Below, piece after piece: positions 43,853-52,553 of a stretch of 64,000 bases of DNA. The stretch covers positions 868,001 through 932,000 of the forward strand of contig NZ_JAASQJ010000001.1 in assembly GCF_011762185.1 (NCBI RefSeq). Direction: 5' to 3'. The stretch's first letter is position 1. The number at the start of each line of letters is the position of its first letter. Made by a program: the position numbers and the translations under genes. This DNA is from Dyadobacter arcticus. GTDB lineage: Bacteria; Bacteroidota; Bacteroidia; Cytophagales; Spirosomataceae. Under the pieces are notes generated by a model that ran no database searches, had not been told where the DNA came from, and saw nothing but the letters and a program-made list of their open reading frames with translations.

Positions 43853-45799
43853 CTAGGTGAAAACCCGACGCAGCTTAATATTCTCAACCGGGCGGATGAT
43901 CAATGGTACTTTTTCGACTTTGACGGAACTACTGTCCAGACCAAACCATTTATCTTCTGGCGTAGTGAAATCTTTTACGAAAAAGTAAGTTTTCATAACC
44001 AGCTGCTCTATGAGTGGCAGGTCATTTTCAAAAGAAAGGAACCGTTCCAAAACCACAAAACGGAAGTCGCCGGTGATATTTTGCTTACTAAGTGACTCAT
44101 AGCGGCTGGTAATGTCCACTTCCTTATTCAAGACCATATCCTCCACCACTTTTCTGAAAAACATATTGATCCGCTGGTCCACCCTGAAACCCAGGCGAAA
44201 GTTGATTTTAATTACATTATCGTCATTATCATCGTCCGACAACACCTTGTATTCCATCGTGTACGGATCGTCGGTAATGTCCACATGGACAAACCAATAT
44301 ACATCCGCACGTTTGGGACGCTTCTGGAAAATGGAGTATATAACTTTTGTTTCAATTTCGGAAGCCCGCGAAGCATTGGTCATAAAAACCAGGTGCGTCG
44401 TGTATTTTGGGATACTGATATCCCGGCTCAATTCGTGCAATGCAGGAAGGTATTTTTCGAGTTTGGTATATTCCGTCAGCCTAAGTTTGATGTAAAATGC
44501 TTTGAGCCAGACCGTCATTAATCCTGCCATTAATGAGCCTATCACCATAGTAACCCAGCCTCCATGCGTAAATTTCAGAAGATTGGCCCCGAGAAACAAA
44601 CCCTCTATGAACAGGTAAAGCAGCATGAAGACAATCACAATCCATAAATTGACCCTTTTGACATAGAGATAATATGAAAACAAAATCGTGGTCATGATCA
44701 TGGTTAGCGTAATAGCCAGCCCATAAGCCGCTTCCATATTAGAAGATTTGCCAAAATAAAGAACGACGGCCGAACATCCCATCCATAAAAGCCAATTGAC
44801 GCTGGGGACGTATAACTGCCCTTTCTGGTCGCTAGGGTAAACCAGCCGCACTTTTGGCCAGAAGTTCAATCGGATTGCCTCGGAAATTAAAGTAAATGAG
44901 CCACTTATCACTGCCTGGCTGGCAATAATGGCAGCTAAGGTCGCAATGACAATTCCGGGTAGAAGCCACCATTCCGGCATAATTTCGTAAAATGGTTTAC
45001 GCGCAGACAGCAGGTTTCCCATTTCTGTGATCAGCCAGGCACCCTGCCCAAAATAGTTAAGCAGTAAACATGTTTTGACAAAAACCCAGCTGACACGAAT
45101 ATTCTCCCGGCCACAATGGCCAAGGTCAGAATATAAAGCTTCGGCACCCGTCGTACACAGGAAGACCGCACCCAATATCCAGAATCCACCAGGGTGTTTG
45201 GTAATCAGGTCATAGCCATACATGGGATTAATCGCTTTCAGGATTTCCGGATGTTCCATGATCTGATATAAACCAAGAACGCCCAACATGACGAACCAGG
45301 TTACCATAAGCGGCCCAAAGGCCCGGCCTACCACTTTAGTACCGAAAGCCTGAATGATAAAGATGAGCGTGAGGATACCTAGGACAATGGGAATCGTCTG
45401 AATGTTCGGGTAAAGGAGCTGTAAACCTTCAACCGCGGAGGATACAGAAATCGGTGGGGTGATGATTACGTCCGCCAAAAGGGTACTGCCCCCTATGATC
45501 GCAGGAACGGTAAGCCATTTGGCGTGCTTTCTCACGAGCGCATAAAGAGCAAAAATCCCACCCTCGCCGCGGTTGTCAGCCCTGAGGATCAGGATTACGT
45601 ATTTAACTGTGGTTTGAAGCGTGAGCGTCCAGAAAATGCAGGATATGGACCCGTAGATAATTTCCTCTGTAATCCTTTCATTCAGGATAATCGCCTGCAT
45701 TACATACAGGGGGGACGTACCGATATCCCCATATATTATACCAAAAGCAACCAGGACCCCAGCGGCTGTTACCTTATCAATTTTATGCTTCGATTCCAT
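43853..45799 (-). CDS. kup: KUP family potassium uptake protein
   Basis: A 648-residue K+/H+ symporter of the KUP/HAK/KT family, with about 12 helices and a C-terminal cytoplasmic domain of ~200 residues. GIIYGDIGTSPLYVMQAI (residues ~19-36) is the family signature; ALYSDLGHCGRENIRVSW and ADVIITPPISVSSAVEGL are also diagnostic. It imports potassium at low concentration. Start ATG 45799; no neighbouring K+ regulator is seen. Confidence 0.96.
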   Translation of the reverse strand: MESKHKIDKVTAAGVLVAFGIIYGDIGTSPLYVMQAIILNERITEEIIYGSISCIFWTLTLQTTVKYVILILRADNRGEGGIFALYALVRKHAKWLTVPAIIGGSTLLADVIITPPISVSSAVEGLQLLYPNIQTIPIVLGILTLIFIIQAFGTKVVGRAFGPLMVTWFVMLGVLGLYQIMEHPEILKAINPMYGYDLITKHPGGFWILGAVFLCTTGAEALYSDLGHCGRENIRVSWVFVKTCLLLNYFGQGAWLITEMGNLLSARKPFYEIMPEWWLLPGIVIATLAAIIASQAVISGSFTLISEAIRLNFWPKVRLVYPSDQKGQLYVPSVNWLLWMGCSAVVLYFGKSSNMEAAYGLAITLTMIMTTILFSYYLYVKRVNLWIVIVFMLLYLFIEGLFLGANLLKFTHGGWVTMVIGSLMAGLMTVWLKAFYIKLRLTEYTKLEKYLPALHELSRDISIPKYTTHLVFMTNASRASEIETKVIYSIFQKRPKRADVYWFVHVDITDDPYTMEYKVLSDDDNDDNVIKINFRLGFRVDQRINMFFRKVVEDMVLNKEVDITSRYESLSKQNITGDFRFVVLERFLSFENDLPLIEQLVMKTYFFVKDFTTPEDKWFGLDSSSVKVEKVPLIIRPVENIKLRRVFT

Positions 45800-45885
45800 T
45801 CACCCTTTTAAAAAACGGCGAAAGTTAGGAAACCGCTTGCAAAGTAGCGCCGGTCGCAGGAAAATTTAATTTGGATAAGTGGCGT

Positions 45886-47238
45886 CTAACCTGTAAAAGT
45901 GTTGAAAAGCAGATATCCGTTGAGGCTGATGATGGTTAGGGTAATGATCCAGCTCAATGCAGTTACCCATTTTGTATTGGCAAAGCTACCCATGATTTTG
46001 CTATTTGAAGTAAACAGTACCAATGGGACCACCGCGAAGCTTAGCTGCAAAGAGAGAATTACCTGGCTGAAAACCAGTAGATCAGCAGTGCCTTTTTCTC
46101 CATAAAGAGAGGATACGATCAGCGCAGGAATAATCGCAATGCTCCGTGTGATCAAACGCCGCAGCCAGGGTTTCAGGCGGATGTTGAGAAAACCTTCCAT
46201 GACGATCTGGCCGGCCAATGTGCCTGTGAGCGTCGAACTCTGGCCGGATGCCAGTAAAGCCAGCGCGAAGAAAACCCCTGCAAAACTTACTCCTAATACC
46301 GGATCCAATAAATGATAAGCATCGGTAATGTCGGCGATTTCGAAATGCCCGTTGGCATGAAAAGCGGTAGCTGCTAATATTAATATGGACGCATTAATAA
46401 AAAAAGCCAAGGCCAGCGAAAAAGTGGAGTCGATCGTGGCAAACTTGATGGCTGATTTTTTCCCTTCATTATCGCGTTTGAAGGCCCTTGTCTGAACGAT
46501 ACTGGAATGTAGGTACAGGTTATGCGGCATCACAGTCGCGCCTAAAATCCCGATGGCAATGTAAAGCATGCCTGGATTGGTAATGATTTCGGTTTTTGGG
46601 AGTAATCCGCCTATCATTCCAGAAACAGACGGCTGCGAAACGATCATTTCGTAAATAAAGCTGAGCAAAATGATGCCCATCAGCCCGGCGACAATGCTTT
46701 CAATTATACGGAAACCTTTTTGTTGAAAATATAGGACGATCAGTACATCAAAAGCAGTAAACAAAACGCCAATAGGCAGTGGTATACCAAATAATAGATT
46801 AAGTGCGATGGCCGAGCCAATCACTTCTGCGAGATCAGTTGCAGCAATGGCGATTTCCGAAAGTACCCAAAGAACAAAAGATACCGGCCTGGAATAGTAA
46901 TCGCGGCAGGCTTGCGCCAGGTCCCTGCCAGATGCAATGCCCAGTTTCAGCGAAAGGTGCTGGAGTAACATGGCGAAAAGATTCGATATCAGAATTACTG
47001 AAAGCAATGTATAGCCGAAACGGGAGCCACCTTCGATATCCGTTGCCCAGTTGCCTGGGTCAATATAACCCACCGAAACCATGAGCCCGGGGCCGGCAAA
47101 TGCCATTAATTTTTTCCAAAAACCTGCGCCTTCAGGGACTGAAATGGAGGAATGAACTTCGGAAAGTGAAGCGAGACGATCAGTTTGATCTGGGATTTTT
47201 TTATCAGATGACCCTTTTAATTTTAACCCTTCCAACAT
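45886..47238 (-). CDS. mntH: Nramp family Mn2+/Fe2+ transporter
   Basis: A 450-residue Nramp divalent metal transporter with about 11 helices. The metal-site motif DPGN is in VGYIDPGNWATDIEGG, and MPHNLYLHSSI holds the helix-6 MPH motif. The start is ATG 47238, as the computed TTG upstream lies outside the conserved N-terminus. It is divergent from the MntR-like regulator at 47391, with an operator-like palindrome between the two. It imports manganese and perhaps iron with protons. Confidence 0.95.
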   Translation of the reverse strand: MLEGLKLKGSSDKKIPDQTDRLASLSEVHSSISVPEGAGFWKKLMAFAGPGLMVSVGYIDPGNWATDIEGGSRFGYTLLSVILISNLFAMLLQHLSLKLGIASGRDLAQACRDYYSRPVSFVLWVLSEIAIAATDLAEVIGSAIALNLLFGIPLPIGVLFTAFDVLIVLYFQQKGFRIIESIVAGLMGIILLSFIYEMIVSQPSVSGMIGGLLPKTEIITNPGMLYIAIGILGATVMPHNLYLHSSIVQTRAFKRDNEGKKSAIKFATIDSTFSLALAFFINASILILAATAFHANGHFEIADITDAYHLLDPVLGVSFAGVFFALALLASGQSSTLTGTLAGQIVMEGFLNIRLKPWLRRLITRSIAIIPALIVSSLYGEKGTADLLVFSQVILSLQLSFAVVPLVLFTSNSKIMGSFANTKWVTALSWIITLTIISLNGYLLFNTFTG

Positions 47239-47278
47239 TGTAATATGATTCGAAATAAACAATTTTACCTACTGAAAT

Positions 47279-47286
47279 CAAAGATA
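47279..47286 (-). promoter_or_regulatory. Candidate mntH promoter -7 element
   Basis: Minus strand TATCTTTG, a full TAnnTTTG match. The operator palindrome at 47299-47328 covers the place where its -33 element would be. Confidence 0.5.
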
Positions 47287-47298
47287 AGGAAATTCTTA

Positions 47299-47328
47299 AA
47301 TAAATTTTAGACTCGCCTAAATTTTATT
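47299..47328. promoter_or_regulatory. MntR/DtxR-type operator between mntH and mntR
   Basis: An imperfect palindrome centred near 47313: AATAAAxTTTAG on the left mirrors CTAAAxTTTATT on the right, with a short centre. The inner TTTAG-n6-CTAAA resembles DtxR/MntR-family boxes. It lies between two outward-facing -7 elements (47279-47286 and 47347-47354), so one bound regulator could repress both genes. Confidence 0.65.
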
Positions 47329-47346
47329 ATTACCGTTTTCAAATTG

Positions 47347-47354
47347 TACTTTTG
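47347..47354 (+). promoter_or_regulatory. Candidate mntR promoter -7 element
   Basis: TACTTTTG, a full TAnnTTTG match, 36 bp before the MntR-like start. Its -33 region overlaps the operator. Confidence 0.5.
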
Positions 47355-47390
47355 CTTCTGTTCAGATATCATGCCAACGCTGCTCCATAA

Positions 47391-48053
47391 ATGCAGAATT
47401 CCTTCACAGAAGAAAATTATCTCAAAATAATTCATTCCCTGTCCGGCCGTGACGGAGCGGAAGTAAGTACCAATGCACTGGCAGAGGGCACCGCTACACG
47501 TGCAGCCTCTGTTACTGATATGCTGCGGAAGTTGGCAGATAAGGGTTTGATTAACTATAAAAAATACCAGGGGGTAACATTAACTGAGCTTGGCGAAAAA
47601 GTAGCGATTAAAGTAATTCGCAAACACAGGTTATGGGAAGTGTTTTTGGTTGAAAAGCTGGGTTTTGGCTGGGATGAAGTACACGACATTGCGGAAGAAT
47701 TGGAACATATCCCATCTGAAATTCTGGTTGAAAAGCTGGATACCTTCCTGGGACATCCCCGTTTCGACCCGCATGGTGACCCGATCCCGGATGCAAAAGG
47801 CAATCTTACGGAGCCTGACTACTTGGTACTGACAGATGTTCAGCTCGGCGAAAAGGTTAGAATGATGGGTGTTTTGGATCACGCGCCTTCATTTTTGCAG
47901 CATCTCGATCGATCCGGGATTACGCTGGGGTCGCTGATCGAGGTGGTAGAAATTAATGAATATGACAAATCCGCTTCTGTACAAATAAATGGCGGGCAGA
48001 CGTTGTTTATCAGTCTCGAGGTATCTAAAAATTTATTAGTACAGCGTAGATGA
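47391..48053 (+). CDS. mntR: DtxR/MntR family metal-dependent repressor
   Basis: A 220-residue DtxR/MntR-type regulator. Residues 1-65 form the winged HTH (EENYLKIIHSLSG, ATRAASVTDMLRKLADKGLI), followed by the metal-binding and dimerisation domain with RKHRLWEVFLVEKLGFGWDEVH and a conserved E-LEHIPSEILVEKLD segment, and a C-terminal SH3/FeoA-like domain (~150-220). It presumably senses Mn or Fe and represses mntH from the shared operator. LptF/G-type and EamA genes follow within 13 and 3 bp, so they may be in its operon. Confidence 0.92.
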   Translation: MQNSFTEENYLKIIHSLSGRDGAEVSTNALAEGTATRAASVTDMLRKLADKGLINYKKYQGVTLTELGEKVAIKVIRKHRLWEVFLVEKLGFGWDEVHDIAEELEHIPSEILVEKLDTFLGHPRFDPHGDPIPDAKGNLTEPDYLVLTDVQLGEKVRMMGVLDHAPSFLQHLDRSGITLGSLIEVVEINEYDKSASVQINGGQTLFISLEVSKNLLVQRR

Positions 48054-48066
48054 GATAAAACCAGCT

Positions 48067-49149
48067 ATGAGACTTAAAATACTCGATCGTTATCTGATCA
48101 AAAATTTCCTCATTACTTACGTCTTCGTTGCTTTTGTGATTGTGCTGATTATCTGCATGATTGATTACACTGAAAAAGTGGATGACTTTTTGGATAAAAA
48201 AGCACCGATCAACGAAATCCTCATTGACTATTACCTTAATCTGATTCCTTATTGGATCAATTACATCAGTCCGCTGATGGTTTTCATCGCTACCGTATTT
48301 TTCACATCACGAATTGCTGCGCGTACAGAAATCATTGCCATCCTGAGCAGCGGGATCAGTTTTGGGAGGATGCTGCTTCCTTATATGGTAGGAGCTGCAA
48401 TTCTGGGAGCGGTCACTTTTGTGCAGGTAGGGTGGGTTTTGCCAAAGGCCAATAAAATCAGAAACAACTTCGAAAAAACGTATGTCAAGCAGGAGTTCTA
48501 CTTCAGCGGGCATAATGTGCACATTACCATTGCACCCAATGTGTACGCCTACCTTGAAAGCTATAACACCACTTCCAAAACGGGCAATAAGTTTACGATG
48601 GAAACGATTAAGGGAACGCGGCTTCTGCAAAAATTTTATGCGGACAAAATCATTTGGAAACCTGCAAAAGGCAAATGGACTTTACAAAATTACCAGATCC
48701 GGACGTTGGATAGCCTGGGCGAAAGGTTGAGCCACGGTGCCGAAATTGACACGACCATTAATTTATCCCCCAAAGATTTTGAAAGCGACTACAATCTTTT
48801 TGAAACCTTTACCCTGCCGGAACTCAACGCATACATTGACCTGCTGAAAAGTCGTGGCGCGGACGGGCTGGAAGTTTATCTGATCGAGAAATATATCCGT
48901 TTTACACAACCTTTTGCGATTTTGATCTTAACAGCCATCGGAGTGATCGTTTCGGCGCGGAAAAGCAGGAGAGGTGTGGGCTGGCAGATTGCGCTGGGAT
49001 TTATGCTCGCATTCATTTACATCCTCTTTTTTCTTTTATCAAAAGGCGTCGCAGAAGCCGGAACAATTAACACATTATTTGCGGTTTGGCTGCCTAACAT
49101 CGTCTTTTCGCTGATCGGCGTGGTCTTGTATAAAACATTGCCCCGATAA
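48067..49149 (+). CDS. LptF/LptG family permease
   Basis: A 360-residue YjgP/YjgQ-type permease. Helices lie near residues 15-40, 55-80 and 95-120, then a periplasmic beta-jellyroll domain (~130-265) and three C-terminal helices. It has the conserved LDRYLIKNFLITYVF start and RIAARTEIIAILSSGISFGR coupling-helix segment. With LptB it moves lipopolysaccharide or related lipids out of the inner membrane. It begins 13 bp after the MntR-like gene. Confidence 0.9.
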   Translation: MRLKILDRYLIKNFLITYVFVAFVIVLIICMIDYTEKVDDFLDKKAPINEILIDYYLNLIPYWINYISPLMVFIATVFFTSRIAARTEIIAILSSGISFGRMLLPYMVGAAILGAVTFVQVGWVLPKANKIRNNFEKTYVKQEFYFSGHNVHITIAPNVYAYLESYNTTSKTGNKFTMETIKGTRLLQKFYADKIIWKPAKGKWTLQNYQIRTLDSLGERLSHGAEIDTTINLSPKDFESDYNLFETFTLPELNAYIDLLKSRGADGLEVYLIEKYIRFTQPFAILILTAIGVIVSARKSRRGVGWQIALGFMLAFIYILFFLLSKGVAEAGTINTLFAVWLPNIVFSLIGVVLYKTLPR

Positions 49150-49152
49150 AAT

Positions 49153-50082
49153 ATGTTTTCATCCAAAGCACTGCGATCTTACCTGCATTTGCATTTTCTG
49201 GTATTAATTTGGGGTTTTACAGCCATCGTAGGGCTCCTCGTTTCCATATCACCGGTTTCATTGGTTTTGTACCGTACCTTATTTGCCGCCATTGGGCTGG
49301 GTGCGATCATTGCAGTCAGACAAAAATCTTTCAAAACTAACCCTACCGATCTTTTCAGGATGCTGGTGGTTGGGTTTATCCTTTCCGCACATTGGATGTT
49401 ATTTTTTGCTTCAGCAAGGGTTTCTACCGCCTCGGTTTGTCTGGCGGGAATGGCTACTACTTCATTATGGACTAGTTTGATTGAACCTATTGTCAACAAA
49501 AGAAAGGTGAGACCCTTGGAGGTCGGGCTGGGTATTCTGGCTTTTGCAGGGCTATATGTCGTTTTCCGATTTGAATTTGATCATGCATTAGGGCTGATGC
49601 TGGCTTTATTTTCTGCTCTTCTGGCTGCATGCTTTACCGTTGCGAACAGCAGGCTGGTCCAGCGGATCGATGCTTATGTCATTACTTTTTATGAAATGAT
49701 CGGTGCCACATTCTTTTCCCTTGTTTTTCTGGCCATTTCCAAATGGCAGAATTGGACTGGCACCGCACAGGCAGGCGGGGCTCCATTTATTCCGTCAGGT
49801 AATGATTGGATATGGATACTGTTTCTTGCACTGATCTGTACCGTTTATGCCAGTACCATGGCTACACAGCTTATGAAGCAGTTTTCAGCTTACCTTATCA
49901 ACCTCACAATCAATCTCGAACCTGTTTACGGAATCGCATTGGCATTTTTCTTTCTGGGTGAAAAGGAACGCATGACGGAGGAGTTTTACCTGGGAACATT
50001 GCTCATTTTGCTGGCTGTGCTCTTGTATCCGATCTTGGTGAACACTGTTTTGAATGGTAAAAAACCGGAAGTAGCTGATTGA
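49153..50082 (+). CDS. EamA family (DMT) transporter
   Basis: A 309-residue drug/metabolite transporter with ten helices in two EamA repeats. The first repeat starts with FLVLIWGFTAIVGLLVSISP and contains SARVSTASVCLAGMATTSLW; the second ends with NLEPVYGIALAFFFLGEKE, the typical EamA signature. Substrate unknown. It starts 3 bp after the LptF/G gene. Confidence 0.9.
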   Translation: MFSSKALRSYLHLHFLVLIWGFTAIVGLLVSISPVSLVLYRTLFAAIGLGAIIAVRQKSFKTNPTDLFRMLVVGFILSAHWMLFFASARVSTASVCLAGMATTSLWTSLIEPIVNKRKVRPLEVGLGILAFAGLYVVFRFEFDHALGLMLALFSALLAACFTVANSRLVQRIDAYVITFYEMIGATFFSLVFLAISKWQNWTGTAQAGGAPFIPSGNDWIWILFLALICTVYASTMATQLMKQFSAYLINLTINLEPVYGIALAFFFLGEKERMTEEFYLGTLLILLAVLLYPILVNTVLNGKKPEVAD

Positions 50083-50167
50083 GAGAATTTGGTCATATTG
50101 TGCAAAGCCAAAATGTGAGGAGGGCGCATATTAACTTATTACTGCTATTTTTGTCGATTCAATCAAC

Positions 50168-50173
50168 AGGAGG
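50168..50173 (+). promoter_or_regulatory. Perfect Shine-Dalgarno AGGAGG before GT2 gene
   Basis: AGGAGG ends 3 bases before the ATG at 50177. Strong SD motifs are uncommon in Bacteroidota, where they are usually not used; the spacing is shorter than optimal. Confidence 0.6.
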
Positions 50174-50176
50174 TAT

Positions 50177-51127
50177 ATGAATCCAGCACGTTTACTTTTA
50201 GTAATACCCTGCTACAATGAAGAAGCAATATTGTATCTGACGTATTCTAAACTAAACATTTACTTCACTGACATCAAACAACTAGGCCTTATTTCAGAAG
50301 ACAGCCGTATTTGTTTTGTGAATGATGGAAGTCGGGACCGCACCTGGAATATCATTGAAGACCTTTGCGAACAAGACCCGAACGTCATCGGTATTGGCCT
50401 TTCCAGAAACTTCGGCCACCAAAGCGCTATCATTGCGGGATTGGAAAAGCATGTTGACCAGTTTGATTGCTTTATCACCATCGATGCCGATTTGCAGGAC
50501 GATATCAATGCGATCACAGGAATGATTGAAAAACACAGGGAAGGCGCAATGGTAGTTTACGGCGTCCGGAGCGACAGAAGTTCTGATAGCTGGTTTAAGC
50601 GCTTTACAGCAGAGAAATTCTATATTTTGATGCAAAAAATGGGCGTACCGGTGGTGTTCAACCATGCCGATTTCAGGTTAATGGATCGCAGGGTTTTGCA
50701 GGAATTGGGGAATTTTAGAGAGGTCAATATGTTTCTGAGGGGTATTGTCCCTCTTGTTGGTTTTCGAAATGATAAGGTCTTTTACAACAGATTAGAGCGC
50801 GAGGCGGGTGAAACCAAATATCCCCTTAACAAAATGCTGCTTTTCGCATGGAACGGGATCACCTCATTTTCAACCTTTCCAATGCGCCTGGTACTTTACT
50901 TCGGTCTTATCAATTTTATTATCGCCATGGCCATCGTGGTTTATATCCTATTTTCTTATCTGGTTGGATTTACCGTTCCCGGCTGGACATCTACTATGCT
51001 GCCGCTCACGTTTTTCAGTGGCTCCAACATGATGGCACTGGGCCTGATCGGGGAATACATTGGTAAAATCTATGAAGAAGTAAAAGGACGGCCCCGATAC
51101 ATAATTGAAAAAATTGTCAATGAATAG
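50177..51127 (+). CDS. GtrB-like glycosyltransferase family 2
   Basis: A 316-residue family 2 glycosyltransferase with a GT-A fold and two C-terminal helices, as in GtrB/DPM1-like polyprenyl-phosphate sugar transferases. Motifs: LLVIPCYNEE at the N-terminus, VNDGSRDRTW, SRNFGHQSAIIAGL, and the DXD-type IDADLQDD. The two helices are FGLINFIIAMAIVVYILFSY and MLPLTFFSGSNMMALGLIG. It probably loads a sugar onto a lipid phosphate for the large membrane proteins after it. The next gene overlaps by 8 bp. Confidence 0.92.
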   Translation: MNPARLLLVIPCYNEEAILYLTYSKLNIYFTDIKQLGLISEDSRICFVNDGSRDRTWNIIEDLCEQDPNVIGIGLSRNFGHQSAIIAGLEKHVDQFDCFITIDADLQDDINAITGMIEKHREGAMVVYGVRSDRSSDSWFKRFTAEKFYILMQKMGVPVVFNHADFRLMDRRVLQELGNFREVNMFLRGIVPLVGFRNDKVFYNRLEREAGETKYPLNKMLLFAWNGITSFSTFPMRLVLYFGLINFIIAMAIVVYILFSYLVGFTVPGWTSTMLPLTFFSGSNMMALGLIGEYIGKIYEEVKGRPRYIIEKIVNE

Positions 51128-52553
51128 ATTTTATAGAAAATACAGGGCTGTCGGCAACTGGATCAACATATTTCTTATGATCACCGTGCTGCTCCCAATG
51201 CTTGCGCTTTCTTATTACAATCATCCATCTCCGGCCGACGATTACTGCTACATTGATACGGTGTTCAGATTTGGGTGGCTCGAAGCGATGAATTATTATT
51301 ACTCAGGGTGGACAGGCAGGTATTTCGGTATATTTCTGAATCACAGCAACCCGCTGTTGTTCCACTCCATTACTGGATTTAAGGTGCTGCCAGTCTTATT
51401 ATTGCTTGCAGTCATATTTTCGCTTTACAGTCTATTTCGGCATTTAACGCCCACCTTGTCGCGAATGGCGCATATTGGCTTCGCCGGGGTTGTTTTCTTT
51501 TTATATGTATTGAAAATGCCGAGTATGGCGGAAGCATTCTATTGGATGGCTTCATTCGTCACCTTCACCATCCCCAGTATTTTTACCCTGTTCTGGATTG
51601 TACTGGTCTTGCGCTGGTACCGGCAAGACACGCAGCCTGCTAAAATCCTGCTGGGTTCGTTATCAGGATTTCTGGTTTTTGCGGTGATCGGAAGCGGTGA
51701 AGCTACGCTTTTGACGATCATGTTATTGATCGCTGCCTGGTGGGTTTATCGGCTGATTTATTTCAGAACCGTAGACGGTTTTATGATTGCCATGTTATTG
51801 GTATCCCTGGTTTCCTGCTATTTCTATTTCAGTGCACCTGGAAATAGCGCCCGCATTGGCGGCAATCCGCTGGGTGGTAACATACCATTTTCGGTTATTT
51901 CATCTTTCAAGAAATTGGCGTACCTGGTATATGACTGGGTTTTCAGGACACCACTAATTTTCTTTTCAGTGGCATGGCTGGTGGTTCTTTCCAGGTTGTC
52001 CAATGGTGCCAGAAATTACTTTTCAATACCTGTTTGGTATGCAGTGCTGTTATTTATCGGCATACTGGCCGCTCAATTATTTCCAAACTATTATGGCGTT
52101 GGCATTGACCCGTCGCCCCGAATCATAAATTGTGTTTATTTTTTCTTCCTGATTGGCTGGTTTTATGTAATCGGAGTTGTTTTTCATTATTTGAAAAAAA
52201 GAAAAATCGATTATTTCCATTTTACGGTGGTGCGTTACGGCGCGTTATATGCCATCCTGGTGGTATCTATCGTGCTCTCATTTTGGAGAAGCCCTAACAT
52301 CCGGCTGATATTTTCGGACTTATTGAGAGGTAAAGCAGCTGCATTTGATAAGGAAATGTTTGAGCGCTACGCAATGCTTCGTAATTCCAAAGAGGACATC
52401 GTATACCTGCCTCTGATTCAATCCAAGCCGTTGTCGATTTTTGTAGATGACGACATCAAGGCTAACCCTAATCACTGGTGGAATAGATGCCTGGCCGGTT
52501 ATTATGGTAAGAAGGCCATTTATATGAAAAAGACGGAAGGTGAACAGAAATAG
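51120..52553 (+). CDS. Multi-spanning membrane protein, GtrII/DUF6056-like
   Basis: A 477-residue protein with about ten helices. After the first helix comes the loop HPSPADDYCYIDTVF and SGWTGRYFGIFLN, which resembles the acidic first extracytoplasmic loop of GT-C enzymes and the DUF6056 family. The start is ATG 51120, inside the end of the GT2 gene (overlap 8 bp); the computed frame opens at TTG 51105. Its neighbours suggest that it transfers a lipid-linked sugar to a surface glycan. Family naming is by resemblance only. Confidence 0.65.
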   Translation: MNRFYRKYRAVGNWINIFLMITVLLPMLALSYYNHPSPADDYCYIDTVFRFGWLEAMNYYYSGWTGRYFGIFLNHSNPLLFHSITGFKVLPVLLLLAVIFSLYSLFRHLTPTLSRMAHIGFAGVVFFLYVLKMPSMAEAFYWMASFVTFTIPSIFTLFWIVLVLRWYRQDTQPAKILLGSLSGFLVFAVIGSGEATLLTIMLLIAAWWVYRLIYFRTVDGFMIAMLLVSLVSCYFYFSAPGNSARIGGNPLGGNIPFSVISSFKKLAYLVYDWVFRTPLIFFSVAWLVVLSRLSNGARNYFSIPVWYAVLLFIGILAAQLFPNYYGVGIDPSPRIINCVYFFFLIGWFYVIGVVFHYLKKRKIDYFHFTVVRYGALYAILVVSIVLSFWRSPNIRLIFSDLLRGKAAAFDKEMFERYAMLRNSKEDIVYLPLIQSKPLSIFVDDDIKANPNHWWNRCLAGYYGKKAIYMKKTEGEQK

